A DNA stretch of 64,000 nucleotides. Source: an uncultured Flaviramulus sp. Lineage in GTDB: Bacteria; Bacteroidota; Bacteroidia; Flavobacteriales; Flavobacteriaceae. The translations under genes were made by a program, and so were the position numbers. The notes under the pieces are model-generated. The model had not been told where the DNA came from. It worked only from the letters and a program-made list of their open reading frames with translations, and did no database searches. Position 1 is the first letter of the stretch. Each line of letters starts with the position of its first letter. This document shows positions 1-9,377 of this stretch, piece by piece. The stretch is from the NCBI GenBank assembly GCA_947495125.1, contig CANLXL010000002.1, positions 62,001 to 126,000 of the forward strand, read 5' to 3'.

Positions 1-1363
1 TAACTTCTGTTTCAGTAAAGATGGTAACACCTTGTATATCTCCAGAAGTAATTATACCAATGGAAAAAAAGAGTTCAATGCGAATTCCAACAATAATATT
101 CATTTATACAAATCATCCCGAGTTGAAGGAAAATGGACGGATTTAGAAAAACTGGCATTCAACCAAAATGGTTATTCTTATCAGCATCCGGCATTGAGTC
201 CCGATGGAAAGAAACTCTACTTTTCGTCAGATATTGAAGGCGGTTTTGGAGGTTTCGATTTGTATTATGTAAACATTGAAGATACGATTTATGGTGATCC
301 TGTGAATCTGGGAAGTTTGGTTAATACACCTAACAGAGAGCATTTCCCGTTTATCTCTCAAAAAGGAGATCTGTTTTTTGCATCAAATGGGCACTTAGGT
401 TTGGGTATGTTAGATAATTTCGTGTCCGAATCGCTAGATGGAAGCTTCACGACCCCAATCAATTTAGGAGTGCCTGTAAATTCTCAATATGACGATTTTA
501 ACTTGAATTATTATAACGAAAATGAAGGCTTCTTTTCATCTAATAGAAATAAGAGAGATGATAATATTTTTCAATTTCAACAAACAGGTGAAATATTTAT
601 TAGGGAATATATTAATACATTTGAAGTTAGAGATGCAGAAACGAGAGCATACATTTCTAACATCAAAGTGGTTTTAAAAGATAAAAAAGGACGAGAATTA
701 TATGTAAATACATTAGATTCTTTAGCTGTGTTTAATATGAACTTATTAGCTGGTAATTATCGACTTGAAGGGAATAATGAAGCCTATTATCCAGGTAAGT
801 TAGATGTGAAAGTTATCGAAGAACAAGATCAGACACACGTATTATTTTTAAATAAAATACCGCCACCACCTCCGGTAATTATTGATCCGGTTGAGGTCAT
901 CATTGCTGAAAAGAAAATTGATAAAGAATTAAAAGAAAAGGATCCACAACGTTTTGCCTTATTAACAGATGTTGAAGGACCACCAGTCATTGAAAAAGAT
1001 GGGAAATTATTTTTTCAATTAGCCCCCATTTATTTCGATTTTGATATGTGGAGTATCAGGGCAGATTCTAAAGTGATATTAGATGAGTTGGCTGCAAAAT
1101 TGGAGCGCTACCCGGACATTCATTTAAAAATAAGTTCGCATACAGATAGTAGAGGGACGGTACGATACAACCAAGTGTTATCTGAAAGAAGGGCAGAATC
1201 TACAAGAAATTATTTAGCTTTGGAAGGCTATATAAACGCACGCCGCATGAAGTTTGAAGGCTTTGGGGAATTACAGCCCATTGTACCTTGCCCGATGTTA
1301 GATTGTACCGATGAAGAGCACCAATTGAATAGGCGTAGTGAGTTTGAAATTGTTGAGTATTAA
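1..1363 (+). CDS. OmpA-family protein with PD40 repeats (5' end outside window)
   Basis: The reading frame is open to the left edge, so the start lies outside the window. The first visible residues (FSKDGNTLYIS) are already a PD40/WD40-like blade. Further blades follow (HPALSPDGKKLYFSSD, PFISQKGDLFFASNG), then a beta-sandwich-like stretch, a Pro-rich hinge (PPPPP near 845-885) and a C-terminal OmpA/MotB domain. That domain has the peptidoglycan-contact signature SHTDSRG...NQVLSERRAEST. The family anchors outer-membrane complexes to peptidoglycan; Bacteroidota members often sit beside PorP/SprF-like proteins of type IX secretion. The partner gene would be upstream and is not visible. Confidence 0.85.
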   Translation, partial: NFCFSKDGNTLYISRSNYTNGKKEFNANSNNNIHLYKSSRVEGKWTDLEKLAFNQNGYSYQHPALSPDGKKLYFSSDIEGGFGGFDLYYVNIEDTIYGDPVNLGSLVNTPNREHFPFISQKGDLFFASNGHLGLGMLDNFVSESLDGSFTTPINLGVPVNSQYDDFNLNYYNENEGFFSSNRNKRDDNIFQFQQTGEIFIREYINTFEVRDAETRAYISNIKVVLKDKKGRELYVNTLDSLAVFNMNLLAGNYRLEGNNEAYYPGKLDVKVIEEQDQTHVLFLNKIPPPPPVIIDPVEVIIAEKKIDKELKEKDPQRFALLTDVEGPPVIEKDGKLFFQLAPIYFDFDMWSIRADSKVILDELAAKLERYPDIHLKISSHTDSRGTVRYNQVLSERRAESTRNYLALEGYINARRMKFEGFGELQPIVPCPMLDCTDEEHQLNRRSEFEIVEY

Positions 1364-1370
1364 TGATATT

Positions 1371-2012
1371 ATGAGTAGATACAAATGTATAATTTTTGAT
1401 TGCGATGGTGTATTGGTTGATAGCGAAGCTATTGGAACTTCTGTTTTTTTAGATTTGGCCAAGACCTTAGGGGTGACCATGACACTGCATGAAGGGCTTA
1501 CATGTTTTAAAGGCAAGTCTTTACAAGCTTGTATTGATATCGTGGCCGAATTATCCGGAAAGCCAATTCCTGAAACATTTGAAAATGAGTATCGAAAACA
1601 AAGTTTTAAAGCTTTTGAAAAGCATATAAAACCCATAGAAGGTGTTCCGGAATTACTAAAAACGCTAACGATCCCTTTTTGTGTTGCATCAAGTGGTCCC
1701 GAAAGTAAAATTAAGCTTAACCTGAAGCATACAGGTTTATTACCCTATTTCGAGAACTGTATTTTTAGTTGTTATACCATACAAAAATGGAAACCAGATC
1801 CCGGTATTTTTTTGTGGGCGGCAAAGACTATGGGGTTCGAACCTAATGAATGTGTTGTTATTGAAGATAGCTTGTCGGGTGTAAGAGCTGCTAAAGCCGG
1901 GGGCTTTGAGGTGTTCGGGTTTACGGCTCACGATTATAATAATACGTTAGAAAATGAAGTTACTAAAACATTTGACAACATGTCTTTACTACTAAACATG
2001 ATTCAATCTTAA
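1371..2012 (+). CDS. HAD-superfamily hydrolase (beta-phosphoglucomutase-like)
   Basis: This is a 213-residue HAD-IA phosphatase. Motif I is IIFDCDGVLVDSEA, with nucleophile D10 and acid/base D12. Motif II is the serine in CVASSGP, motif III the lysine in KWKPDPGIF, and motif IV VVIEDSLSGVRAA. A helical cap lies between motifs I and II, as in subclass I. The family removes phosphate from sugar phosphates or similar small molecules; the substrate cannot be read from sequence. The frame also allows an upstream GTG at 1338, but that would overlap the OmpA gene and put 11 residues before the usual first strand. ATG 1371, 7 bases after the OmpA stop, is therefore chosen. Confidence 0.88.
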   Translation: MSRYKCIIFDCDGVLVDSEAIGTSVFLDLAKTLGVTMTLHEGLTCFKGKSLQACIDIVAELSGKPIPETFENEYRKQSFKAFEKHIKPIEGVPELLKTLTIPFCVASSGPESKIKLNLKHTGLLPYFENCIFSCYTIQKWKPDPGIFLWAAKTMGFEPNECVVIEDSLSGVRAAKAGGFEVFGFTAHDYNNTLENEVTKTFDNMSLLLNMIQS

Positions 2013-2035
2013 AATATTCCATTATTTTTGCTTTG

Positions 2036-2644
2036 ATGCAAAATGCCTTTCAAGATTATATCCCACAAAATGCCATACCTCAAGTTCTAAAACTCTTAGA
2101 ACACGACAATTTGGTGGTCAAAATTAAGAAAGAGAGAAAAACGAGGCATGGTGACTATATGAGTTTGCCAAATGGAAAACATCAAATAACCATAAACTCT
2201 AACTTAAATCAATACCGGTTTTTAATTACGCTCATTCACGAAATCGCACATTTCGAAGCTTATAATGCTTATGGGAAATTTATAAAGCCACATGGTATGG
2301 AGTGGAAAAGAACATTTCAACACTTAATGTTACCGTTTATAAATCCTCAAGTGTTTCCAAATAATCTACTACCGTTAATAGCAAGACATTTTAAAAACCC
2401 AAAAGCCTCAAGTGATACAGATACTTCTCTGGCTTTAGCATTGAAGCGATATGATGAACCCAATGATCAAACCTATATTTTTGAGGTCCCTTTAGGCAGA
2501 TTGTTTAAATTATACAATGGTAAGATTTTTAAAATGGGAAAAAAACGAACAAAGCGGTTTGAATGTGTTGAGATTAAAACAGGAAAGTTGTACCTTTTCA
2601 ATCCCAATGCAGAAGTTGAATTATTAGAATATTTAAATGAATAA
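2036..2644 (+). CDS. SprT-like zinc metalloprotease-domain protein
   Basis: A 202-residue protein with the zincin signature HEIAH (residues 68-72) and a third ligand at H86 in KPHGMEWKRTF, the spacing seen in SprT/Spartan-type domains. The C-terminal half (FKLYNGKIFKMGKKRTKRFEC) looks like a zinc-ribbon-like beta unit that has lost the usual cysteine pairs. Spartan in eukaryotes cleaves DNA-protein crosslinks; bacterial SprT proteins have no settled role. The start is the ATG at 2036; a TTG one codon earlier is also in frame. Its 3' end overlaps the next gene by 8 bases, so the two are probably translationally coupled. Confidence 0.8.
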   Translation: MQNAFQDYIPQNAIPQVLKLLEHDNLVVKIKKERKTRHGDYMSLPNGKHQITINSNLNQYRFLITLIHEIAHFEAYNAYGKFIKPHGMEWKRTFQHLMLPFINPQVFPNNLLPLIARHFKNPKASSDTDTSLALALKRYDEPNDQTYIFEVPLGRLFKLYNGKIFKMGKKRTKRFECVEIKTGKLYLFNPNAEVELLEYLNE

Positions 2645-3716
2645 AAATTATTATGCCATATTGATGGCAGGTGGCGTAGGATCGAGATTCTGGCCGGTAA
2701 GTACTCAAGAATTTCCAAAGCAATTTCATGATATGTTGGGGACCGGAGATACATTAATTCAAAAAACGTTTAAGAGATTAGCCAACCTAATTCCGAAGGA
2801 AAATATTTTTATTTTAACGAATGAGCGCTATAACGATTTGGTTTTTGAACAGCTGCCCGAGGTTACAAAACGACAGGTTGTTTTAGAACCGGCTATGAGG
2901 AATACGGCGCCCTGTATTTTGTATGCCTCATTAAAAATTCAAAAAGAAAACCCTGATGCCGTTATGATCGTGGCTCCAAGTGATCACTGGATTGAAGATG
3001 AAATATCATTTACAAAAAATGTACAGCAGGCTTTCGATTTTTGTTCGAAAAATGATGTTTTAATGACACTCGGAATACAGCCTACATTCCCAAATACAGG
3101 ATATGGGTATATTGAATATGATAAAGGGTCTTCTGAAGCCATAAAATCGGTTGCACAATTTAAAGAAAAGCCCGTTTATGAAGTTGCTAAACAATATATA
3201 GATCAGGGTAACTTTTTATGGAATGCAGGTATTTTTATGTGGAGTGTGACTTCGGTAGTAAAAGCGTTTCTAAATAATCAACCGGAGCTTTATAAGTTAT
3301 TTGAGCAAGGGTTGGCAGCTTATAATACCGATTTAGAAGAAGGTTTTATCTTGGAAAATTATCCTAAGGCAGAAAATATCTCTGTAGATTATGCGATTAT
3401 GGAAAAGTCAAAGAATGTAAATGTTATTGCTGCCGAATTTGATTGGAACGATTTAGGAACCTGGGGAAGTCTGTACGATAAGCTTGAAAAGGACGATGCT
3501 AAGAATGCCATAGTTCATGCCAGAACATTAACTGAAGATGCTTCCGGAAACATGATTCGCACTAAAGATGATAAAATTGTTGTGGTTGATGGCTTGAAAG
3601 ACTATATCATAGTTGATAAAGATGAAGTTTTGCTTATCTTTCCTAAAGCAAAAGAACAAGATATTAAAAAAGTCCTTCAAAATGTTAAAGACACCTTTGG
3701 AGCACAATATGGTTAA
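2637..3716 (+). CDS. manC: Mannose-1-phosphate guanylyltransferase
   Basis: This 359-residue nucleotidyltransferase makes GDP-mannose from mannose-1-phosphate and GTP for glycan and capsule synthesis. Seen motifs are the nucleotide-binding loop MAGGVGSRFWPVST near the N-terminus, the catalytic-site region FKEKP, WNAGIFMW, DYAIMEKS and DWNDLGTWGSLYDK. It is the short form with no C-terminal phosphomannose isomerase domain, as is usual in Bacteroidota. The ATG overlaps the SprT-like gene, and the DUF389 gene begins 2 bases after its stop, so these genes are probably one transcript. Confidence 0.92.
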   Translation: MNKNYYAILMAGGVGSRFWPVSTQEFPKQFHDMLGTGDTLIQKTFKRLANLIPKENIFILTNERYNDLVFEQLPEVTKRQVVLEPAMRNTAPCILYASLKIQKENPDAVMIVAPSDHWIEDEISFTKNVQQAFDFCSKNDVLMTLGIQPTFPNTGYGYIEYDKGSSEAIKSVAQFKEKPVYEVAKQYIDQGNFLWNAGIFMWSVTSVVKAFLNNQPELYKLFEQGLAAYNTDLEEGFILENYPKAENISVDYAIMEKSKNVNVIAAEFDWNDLGTWGSLYDKLEKDDAKNAIVHARTLTEDASGNMIRTKDDKIVVVDGLKDYIIVDKDEVLLIFPKAKEQDIKKVLQNVKDTFGAQYG

Positions 3717-3718
3717 TT

Positions 3719-5185
3719 ATGAGTGAAGAAAGTAAATTCAATTTCTCTGAGGAAGAAGCAGGCCAGAGTGATGCGGTTGAGCAATCTAAAGAGGCTCTAA
3801 AGCAGGACGCCCGGGGGCTGTTTCAGAGTACCAAAACCTTTTTTAGTGAGCTTTTAGATTTTAGAGAAGATACCGATAGAGACGCTACTATAGAAGCTAT
3901 AAAGGGGGATATTCCGTTTAAAGGTGCCACAGCATGGATCTTAATATGTTCGATATTTGTAGCTTCCGTTGGGTTAAATGCTAATTCAACAGCGGTGGTT
4001 ATCGGTGCCATGTTAATTTCTCCTCTTATGGGGCCTATTTTAGGAGTTGGGTTATCTATTGCTATTAACGATATTGATACGCTAAAACGATCTTTGATAA
4101 ACTTGGCGACAATGATCGTATTGAGTTTATTAACGGCCTTTTTATTCTTTTGGCTATTTCCTTTAAGTGAAGACACTTCAGAACTTTTTGCAAGAACACA
4201 ACCGGATATTCGCGATGTTTTAATTGCTTTTTTTGGTGGCTTGGCTTTAATTATAGCCCGTACTAAAAGAGGAACCATTGCTTCGGTTATTTTTGGAGTA
4301 GCTATTGCCACGGCTTTGATGCCTCCACTATGTACAGCGGGTTACGGATTGGCAAAAGGGAGATGGGACTATTTTTTGGGTGCGATGTATTTGTTTACAA
4401 TTAATACCATTTTTATTGCCATGGCAACCTTTATCGTATTAAAAGTATTGCGCTTTCCTATGCTTAAATATGTGAATTCCAAAAAAAGACAATTTATTTC
4501 AAGAATGGCAACATTGTTAGCAATTGTCGTTATGGTTCCCGCGGTTTGGACATTTATTAATGTATTAAATGAAAGTAATTTTGACAGAGATGCTAAAAGT
4601 TTCGTTGATAATGAACTAAAGGCATTACCGCATTACGAGTATTTAAAAAAGAATGCAAGCTATAAATATGAAAGGAAAGGGACTTCGCTTATTGTGCTAA
4701 ATACCTTTGGCCTGGATGAAATACCAGAGACCACAATTGATCTTCTAAAATCACGAATGAAAGATTACAGTTCTTTAAGTAATAGCGATTTAAGAGTTAA
4801 TCAAAATAAATCAAAAAACTTAGATAACTTTAAGTATATGGAAGAGTTAAGAACCCGAGACTCTCTCGATTTATTGTCGCAAACTCAAAAAATAGCTTTT
4901 TTAGAAGACCGCGTTAGAAAACTTAATAAATTAGAACGTAATTATATTGCTTTTGAAGAGCTAGCAAAAGAAGTGAAAATCAACTATGAAACCATAGATC
5001 AATTTTCTTACTCAAATGTCATATCTTCCAATTTTACCAAACTCGATACATTATCTGTTTTTAGTGTAAAGTGGATTGATTCTTTGTCAAATGAAGCGAA
5101 TAAAAAGAAAGACAAAGAAAAACTAGAGCAATGGCTAAAACTTAAGCTGAACTTGGATACTTTGGTAGTAAAACGAATTAATTAA
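3719..5185 (+). CDS. DUF389 family integral membrane protein
   Basis: A 488-residue protein. An acidic N-terminal cytosolic stretch of about 70 residues is followed by a DUF389 core with several membrane segments (GATAWILICSIFVASVGLN, GAMLISPLMGPILGVGLSI, IASVIFGVAIATALMPPLC). The C-terminal 200 residues are charged and helical, with coiled-coil character. The biochemical role of DUF389 is not established; the conserved SPLMGP and ALMPPL motifs in the membrane core suggest a channel or transporter, but that is inference. It follows manC directly and ends one base before the stop of the convergent ABC gene. Confidence 0.85.
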   Translation: MSEESKFNFSEEEAGQSDAVEQSKEALKQDARGLFQSTKTFFSELLDFREDTDRDATIEAIKGDIPFKGATAWILICSIFVASVGLNANSTAVVIGAMLISPLMGPILGVGLSIAINDIDTLKRSLINLATMIVLSLLTAFLFFWLFPLSEDTSELFARTQPDIRDVLIAFFGGLALIIARTKRGTIASVIFGVAIATALMPPLCTAGYGLAKGRWDYFLGAMYLFTINTIFIAMATFIVLKVLRFPMLKYVNSKKRQFISRMATLLAIVVMVPAVWTFINVLNESNFDRDAKSFVDNELKALPHYEYLKKNASYKYERKGTSLIVLNTFGLDEIPETTIDLLKSRMKDYSSLSNSDLRVNQNKSKNLDNFKYMEELRTRDSLDLLSQTQKIAFLEDRVRKLNKLERNYIAFEELAKEVKINYETIDQFSYSNVISSNFTKLDTLSVFSVKWIDSLSNEANKKKDKEKLEQWLKLKLNLDTLVVKRIN

Positions 5186-5953
5186 CTACTGATTCTCTTC
5201 AATATACATTTTACGTACTTTTTTAAATAAATTTGAAGAATACACAAAATCAGTTACCACTTCGTTATCGGTTTTAAAAATGGTTTTGTTAGAACCTTCC
5301 CAGGCTTTTAAACCATCTTTTAAAAACACAATTTTTTCACCAATTTCCATAACAGAATTCATGTCGTGCGAATTGATAACGGTCGTTATTTGATATTCAT
5401 CTGTAATTTCCTGAATAAGATTATCGATAACAATAGCCGTTTTAGGATCTAATCCGGAGTTGGGCTCATCACAAAATAAGTACTTTGGATTGTTGACTAT
5501 GGCTCTGGCAATGGCAACGCGTTTTTGCATACCACCAGAAGCTTCGCTGGGCATTTTATAATGAGCATCTTCTAAATTCACCCGCTTCAATACAAAATTC
5601 ACCCGATCTTGCATTTCACTTTTACTTTGATTCGTAAACATTTGTAGCGGGAACATAACATTTTCGGCAATGGTCATAGAGTCAAATAAAGCACTACCTT
5701 GAAAAACCATGCCTATTTCGGCACGCAAGTTACGCTTTTCATCTTCAGAGAGCTGCGAAAATATTTTCCCATCATAGGCAATAGAACCTTTTTCATAATC
5801 AAATAAACCCAATAAACATTTTAAAAATACCGTTTTCCCCGAACCACTCTGTCCAATGATCAGATTTGTTTTTCCTTTGTCAAAATTGGTGCTTATGCCT
5901 TTTAAAACATGAGCTTCTCCAAACGATTTATGTAAGTCTTTAACCTCTATCAT
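5186..5953 (-). CDS. ABC transporter ATPase, MlaF-like
   Basis: A 255-residue ATPase: Walker A GQSGSGKT, Q-loop MVFQGSALFDSMT, signature ASGGMQKRVAIARA, Walker B YLFCDEPNSGLDP, and H-loop INSHD. The ASGGM signature and the permease partner are typical of MlaF/Ttg2A, the ATPase of inner-membrane phospholipid transporters that move lipids between inner and outer membranes. The longer open frame (to 6013) lies inside the permease gene. The ATG at 5953 overlaps the permease stop in a TAATG junction and gives the usual MIEVKDL start. No mce-domain gene (mlaD) is adjacent here; it may be elsewhere. Confidence 0.88.
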   Translation of the reverse strand: MIEVKDLHKSFGEAHVLKGISTNFDKGKTNLIIGQSGSGKTVFLKCLLGLFDYEKGSIAYDGKIFSQLSEDEKRNLRAEIGMVFQGSALFDSMTIAENVMFPLQMFTNQSKSEMQDRVNFVLKRVNLEDAHYKMPSEASGGMQKRVAIARAIVNNPKYLFCDEPNSGLDPKTAIVIDNLIQEITDEYQITTVINSHDMNSVMEIGEKIVFLKDGLKAWEGSNKTIFKTDNEVVTDFVYSSNLFKKVRKMYIEENQ

Positions 5954-6690
5954 TAGCCTAGCATCATGTCTGTTAATATATAATTCAGTAAAATAATGGT
6001 AACTGCTGTCCAAACAAAAGATGTTGTACTTGCCTTACCAACTTCCAGAGCACCACCTTTCATATAATAGCCATGGAACGAGGGTATGGTAGCCAAAATA
6101 AAAGCAAAGATGAATGTTTTTATAAAGGAGTAAATAACATGAAATGTATTAAAATCGGTTTGCAGTCCCAAAATATAGTCGGCCAAAGAGGTATATCCTC
6201 CAAAAACACAGGCGGCCATACCTCCTATAATACCTAAAAACATACCAATAGCGATGGCGAAAGGGTACAGCATTAGCGCAACGGCCTTTGGAAAAACTAG
6301 ATAGTTTAAAGAGTTTATGCCCATAACTTCTAAAGCATCAATTTGTTCTGTGACACGCATGGTCCCAATACTGGAAGTTATAAACGATCCTACTTTACCG
6401 GCCATAATAATGGAAGTAAAGGTAGGTGCAAACTCCAATACAATGGATTGTCTGGTAGCAAAACCTACCAAATATTTAGGGATTAAAGGATTACTAATAT
6501 TTAAAGCCGTTTGAATCGTAATAACCCCACCAACAAAAAAAGAGATAAATGCAACAATACCAAGAGAACCAATAATTAAGTCGTCAATATCTTTAAATAT
6601 TAATTTTTTCATCATAGACCACTTCGTTGGCTTACGAAACATTTCAGCTATCATCAAAAAATAAGCGCCAATATTTTTAAGATATGTCAT
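5953..6690 (-). CDS. MlaE-type ABC transporter permease
   Basis: A 245-residue permease of the MlaE/YrbE family: an amphipathic N-terminus, then about five membrane segments. The family core is visible in AFISFFVGGVITIQTAL, FAPTFTSIIMAGKVGSFITSSIGTM (given in part) and GINSLNYLVFPK. With the ATPase encoded downstream it forms the inner-membrane core of a phospholipid transport system. An in-frame extension up to 6927 runs into the divergent phosphatase gene and has no family similarity, so ATG 6690 (MTYLKNIG) is taken as the start. Confidence 0.88.
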   Translation of the reverse strand: MTYLKNIGAYFLMIAEMFRKPTKWSMMKKLIFKDIDDLIIGSLGIVAFISFFVGGVITIQTALNISNPLIPKYLVGFATRQSIVLEFAPTFTSIIMAGKVGSFITSSIGTMRVTEQIDALEVMGINSLNYLVFPKAVALMLYPFAIAIGMFLGIIGGMAACVFGGYTSLADYILGLQTDFNTFHVIYSFIKTFIFAFILATIPSFHGYYMKGGALEVGKASTTSFVWTAVTIILLNYILTDMMLG

Positions 6691-6770
6691 ATATAAAATT
6701 GATTGTGCTAAAGTAAAAAAAAGATATAGGTATTTAAGATAAATTTTAAAATTTGATCTATTAAAATATG

Positions 6771-6778
6771 TATTTTTG
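6771..6778 (+). promoter_or_regulatory. Putative -7 box for the pafA-like gene
   Basis: TAttTTTG matches the Bacteroidota -7 consensus TAnnTTTG and lies 21 bases before the ATG at 6800. A TTG at 6753-6755 is 15 bases upstream, slightly closer than the usual 17-23. Confidence 0.5.
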
Positions 6779-6799
6779 GTGTCAAAATAAAAAGTTAAA

Positions 6800-8461
6800 A
6801 TGAAAAGCACCATTCTCTTATTTTTAGTTTTTGCCTTAAGTATATCATGCAAAGCGCAGTCGAATAGTATAATACCTGAACAAAAAGAGCCACGTTCAAA
6901 TACAAGCCCTAAATTAGTTGTCGGCATTGTGGTCGACCAGATGCGATATGATTATTTGACCCGTTTTCGAAGTAAATATGGAAGCGGTGGTTTTAAGCGG
7001 ATGATGAATGAAGGGTTTAATTGTAAAAACAACCACTTTAATTATGTGCCAACGTATACTGGTCCCGGGCATGCATCAGTATATACCGGAACAACTCCAA
7101 AATATCATGGGATTATTGGTAATAATTGGTACGATAAAGAATTGAAATCAATGGTTTATTGTGCTGGAGATACTAAGGTACAATCTCTTGGTACTGCTGA
7201 GAAATCTGGTCAAATGTCACCACAAAGAATGAAGACCACTACCTTTGCTGATGAAAATAGACTTTTTACACAATTACGAGGAAAAACAATTGGTATTTCC
7301 ATTAAAGATAGAGGCGCCATTTTACCGGCAGGCCATTCCGCAAATGCAGCTTATTGGTTTGATTTTGAAGGTAGCGGTAATTGGATTTCTAGTTCATTTT
7401 ATATGAACGATTTACCACAATGGGTAAAAGATTTCAATGCCTCAGATATAACCGAGTCTTATTTTAAAGTGTGGAATACCTTATTCGATATCAATACGTA
7501 TACTGAAAGTGGTACCGATTTAAATACTTTTGAAGGTGGATTTAAAGGTAAAGAAACAGCAGCATTTCCATATGATTTAAAAGCTTTAAAAAAAGAAAAC
7601 GGGAATTATAAGATAATAACCGAATCACCTTATGGCAATAGTTTAACCACAGATTTTGCTTTAAAAGCGATTGATGCTGAGTCCTTAGGAAAAGATGATA
7701 TTACCGATGTCCTTGCCATAAGTTATTCCAGTACCGATAAAGTTGGGCATAATTTTGGCGTGAACTCTAAAGAGGTTGAAGATACTTATATAAGACTCGA
7801 TAAAGATTTAGAACGTTTGTTTAATGCGCTGGATACCAAGGTCGGAAAAGGAGAATACACGGTGTTCTTAACTGCGGACCATGGTGCTATCGATGTGCCT
7901 TCATATTTACAAACTTTAAACATACCTGCGGGATATTTAAATAATGCACAAAGAAAGAAGAAATTCCAAAAGTTCTTGATGGAAACCTATGGTACTAATG
8001 AAATTGTAGAGAATATTAGTAACAACCAAATCTTTTTGAATAGAGGAAAAATTAAAGCCTTGGGATTAAACCTTAAAGCTGTTCAGGAAGCCATAGTTAA
8101 TGAGCAAATAGGATATGCCCATATTTCGAAGGCGTATACGGCGTATACAATGCGTTCAACCAACTTTACAACGGGCATTGAAACCTTATTGCAAAAAGGA
8201 TTTAATCAAAAGCGATCCGGCGATGTTATTTTGGTTAACGACCCCGCCTATATAAATTATAGTAAAACAGGTTCTACCCATGGGAGTGGATTGAACTACG
8301 ACACGCACGTACCATTGCTGTTTTTTGGTAAAGGTGTAAAACAAGGGCAAACACTTGAAAAAACAGAGATTACGGATATTGCTCCAACCATGTCCGCTTT
8401 ATTGGGCATTAGTTTTCCCAATGGAGCTATTGGTAGGCCATTAGATTTTGTATTGGATTAA
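6800..8461 (+). CDS. pafA: PafA-like alkaline phosphatase
   Basis: A 553-residue exported phosphatase that strongly resembles PafA, the phosphate-insensitive alkaline phosphatase of flavobacteria. It releases phosphate from organic monoesters in the periplasm. Zinc-site and catalytic residues are all present: D46 (VVDQM), nucleophile T87 (PTYTGPGHAS), N108 (GNNWYDKEL), K169/R171 (IKDRGAI), D313 and H317 (STDKVGHNFG), D360/H361 (TADHGA) and H503 (DTHVPLLFFG). The N-terminus is a signal peptide ending SISCKAQ; Cys17 may be lipidated, though the lipobox is weak. It has its own promoter, and the nuclease gene follows at once. Confidence 0.9.
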   Translation: MKSTILLFLVFALSISCKAQSNSIIPEQKEPRSNTSPKLVVGIVVDQMRYDYLTRFRSKYGSGGFKRMMNEGFNCKNNHFNYVPTYTGPGHASVYTGTTPKYHGIIGNNWYDKELKSMVYCAGDTKVQSLGTAEKSGQMSPQRMKTTTFADENRLFTQLRGKTIGISIKDRGAILPAGHSANAAYWFDFEGSGNWISSSFYMNDLPQWVKDFNASDITESYFKVWNTLFDINTYTESGTDLNTFEGGFKGKETAAFPYDLKALKKENGNYKIITESPYGNSLTTDFALKAIDAESLGKDDITDVLAISYSSTDKVGHNFGVNSKEVEDTYIRLDKDLERLFNALDTKVGKGEYTVFLTADHGAIDVPSYLQTLNIPAGYLNNAQRKKKFQKFLMETYGTNEIVENISNNQIFLNRGKIKALGLNLKAVQEAIVNEQIGYAHISKAYTAYTMRSTNFTTGIETLLQKGFNQKRSGDVILVNDPAYINYSKTGSTHGSGLNYDTHVPLLFFGKGVKQGQTLEKTEITDIAPTMSALLGISFPNGAIGRPLDFVLD

Positions 8462-8471
8462 CCATTTTTTA

Positions 8472-9281
8472 GTGCAAAAAAAATCAATCTATACCTTAAT
8501 CGCTATAGCGCTCCTTTTGGGGGTATATGGTTATGAGTATATTTTAAAAGAGGAAGGAAAAGCGAACGTTATTTCTGAAGGGAAAACGTTTAAGAAAGAC
8601 ACCAACGAATATTTTTTACCAACAAGCACAACAAATCAGATAGTGCATCATGAAGGGTACTCTTTATCTTATAGTGAACTTCATGAACAGGCAGAGTGGG
8701 TTGCCTATGAGTTGAAAAAATCACACTTGTCAAAAACTAATTTTAAACGTCCGTATTTCGAAATCGACGAAGCCGTAAAAACCGGAGCTGCCCATTGGAA
8801 AAACTATAAAAATTCGGGCTATGATCGTGGTCATTTGTGCCCTGCCGGAGATAGAAGATATAGCCGGGCTGCTCATGACGAGACCTTTCTAACGAGTAAT
8901 ATCAGTCCTCAAAAACACGATTTCAATTCAGGCATCTGGAACAAGCTGGAACAGAAAACCCGATACTGGGCCAATAAATACGATGGTGTTTTTGTTGTGA
9001 CCGGAGGCATTTTGAAAAAAGGGTTAAAGACCATTGGAGAGGAACAGGTTTCAATACCGGAACAGTTTTTTAAAGTCCTTATTGATACAAATTCCGGTAA
9101 AACCAAAATGATTGCATTTTTAATGCCTCATAAGGACTCTAAGCGGCCTTTGTACGAATTTGTCGTACCGGTTGATGACATAGAAGTCTTAACGGGTATT
9201 GACTTCTTTCTAGAACTAGATGATACTATTGAGAATGAACTGGAAGCTTCAATGGACTATAAGGAGTGGGGCTTTTACTAG
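8472..9281 (+). CDS. DNA/RNA non-specific endonuclease
   Basis: A 269-residue beta-beta-alpha-metal nuclease of the NucA/EndoG type. It carries the active-site motif DRGH (residues 118-121, general base H121), the following SNISPQ strand and the metal-binding asparagine N157 in IWNKLE. A membrane segment (IYTLIAIALLLGVYGY) at the N-terminus indicates export or anchoring. The enzyme hydrolyses extracellular or periplasmic nucleic acid. The frame opens at TTG 8448 inside the phosphatase gene; GTG 8472, 10 bases after that gene's stop, is preferred because the protein then begins MQKKS and the membrane segment follows. Coupling to a phosphatase suggests scavenging of phosphate from DNA. Confidence 0.85.
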   Translation: MQKKSIYTLIAIALLLGVYGYEYILKEEGKANVISEGKTFKKDTNEYFLPTSTTNQIVHHEGYSLSYSELHEQAEWVAYELKKSHLSKTNFKRPYFEIDEAVKTGAAHWKNYKNSGYDRGHLCPAGDRRYSRAAHDETFLTSNISPQKHDFNSGIWNKLEQKTRYWANKYDGVFVVTGGILKKGLKTIGEEQVSIPEQFFKVLIDTNSGKTKMIAFLMPHKDSKRPLYEFVVPVDDIEVLTGIDFFLELDDTIENELEASMDYKEWGFY

Positions 9282-9314
9282 TCACCGATAATATGTGTAT
9301 TTGGAGTGGTAGAT

Positions 9315-9337
9315 AATCAGTGCTCTGATTTTTTTTT
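9315..9337 (+). terminator. Intrinsic terminator after the nuclease gene
   Basis: AATCAG (9315-9320), loop TGCT and CTGATT (9325-9330) form a short hairpin followed directly by seven T. It closes the phosphatase-nuclease unit. Confidence 0.65.
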
Positions 9338-9377
9338 GTAGCTTACTTTTAAATAGTAAATTGTTAATCAGATAATT

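Noticed and set aside
6691-6927. N-terminal extension of the MlaE permease frame.
   Set aside because: It runs antisense into the phosphatase gene and across its promoter and has no family similarity.
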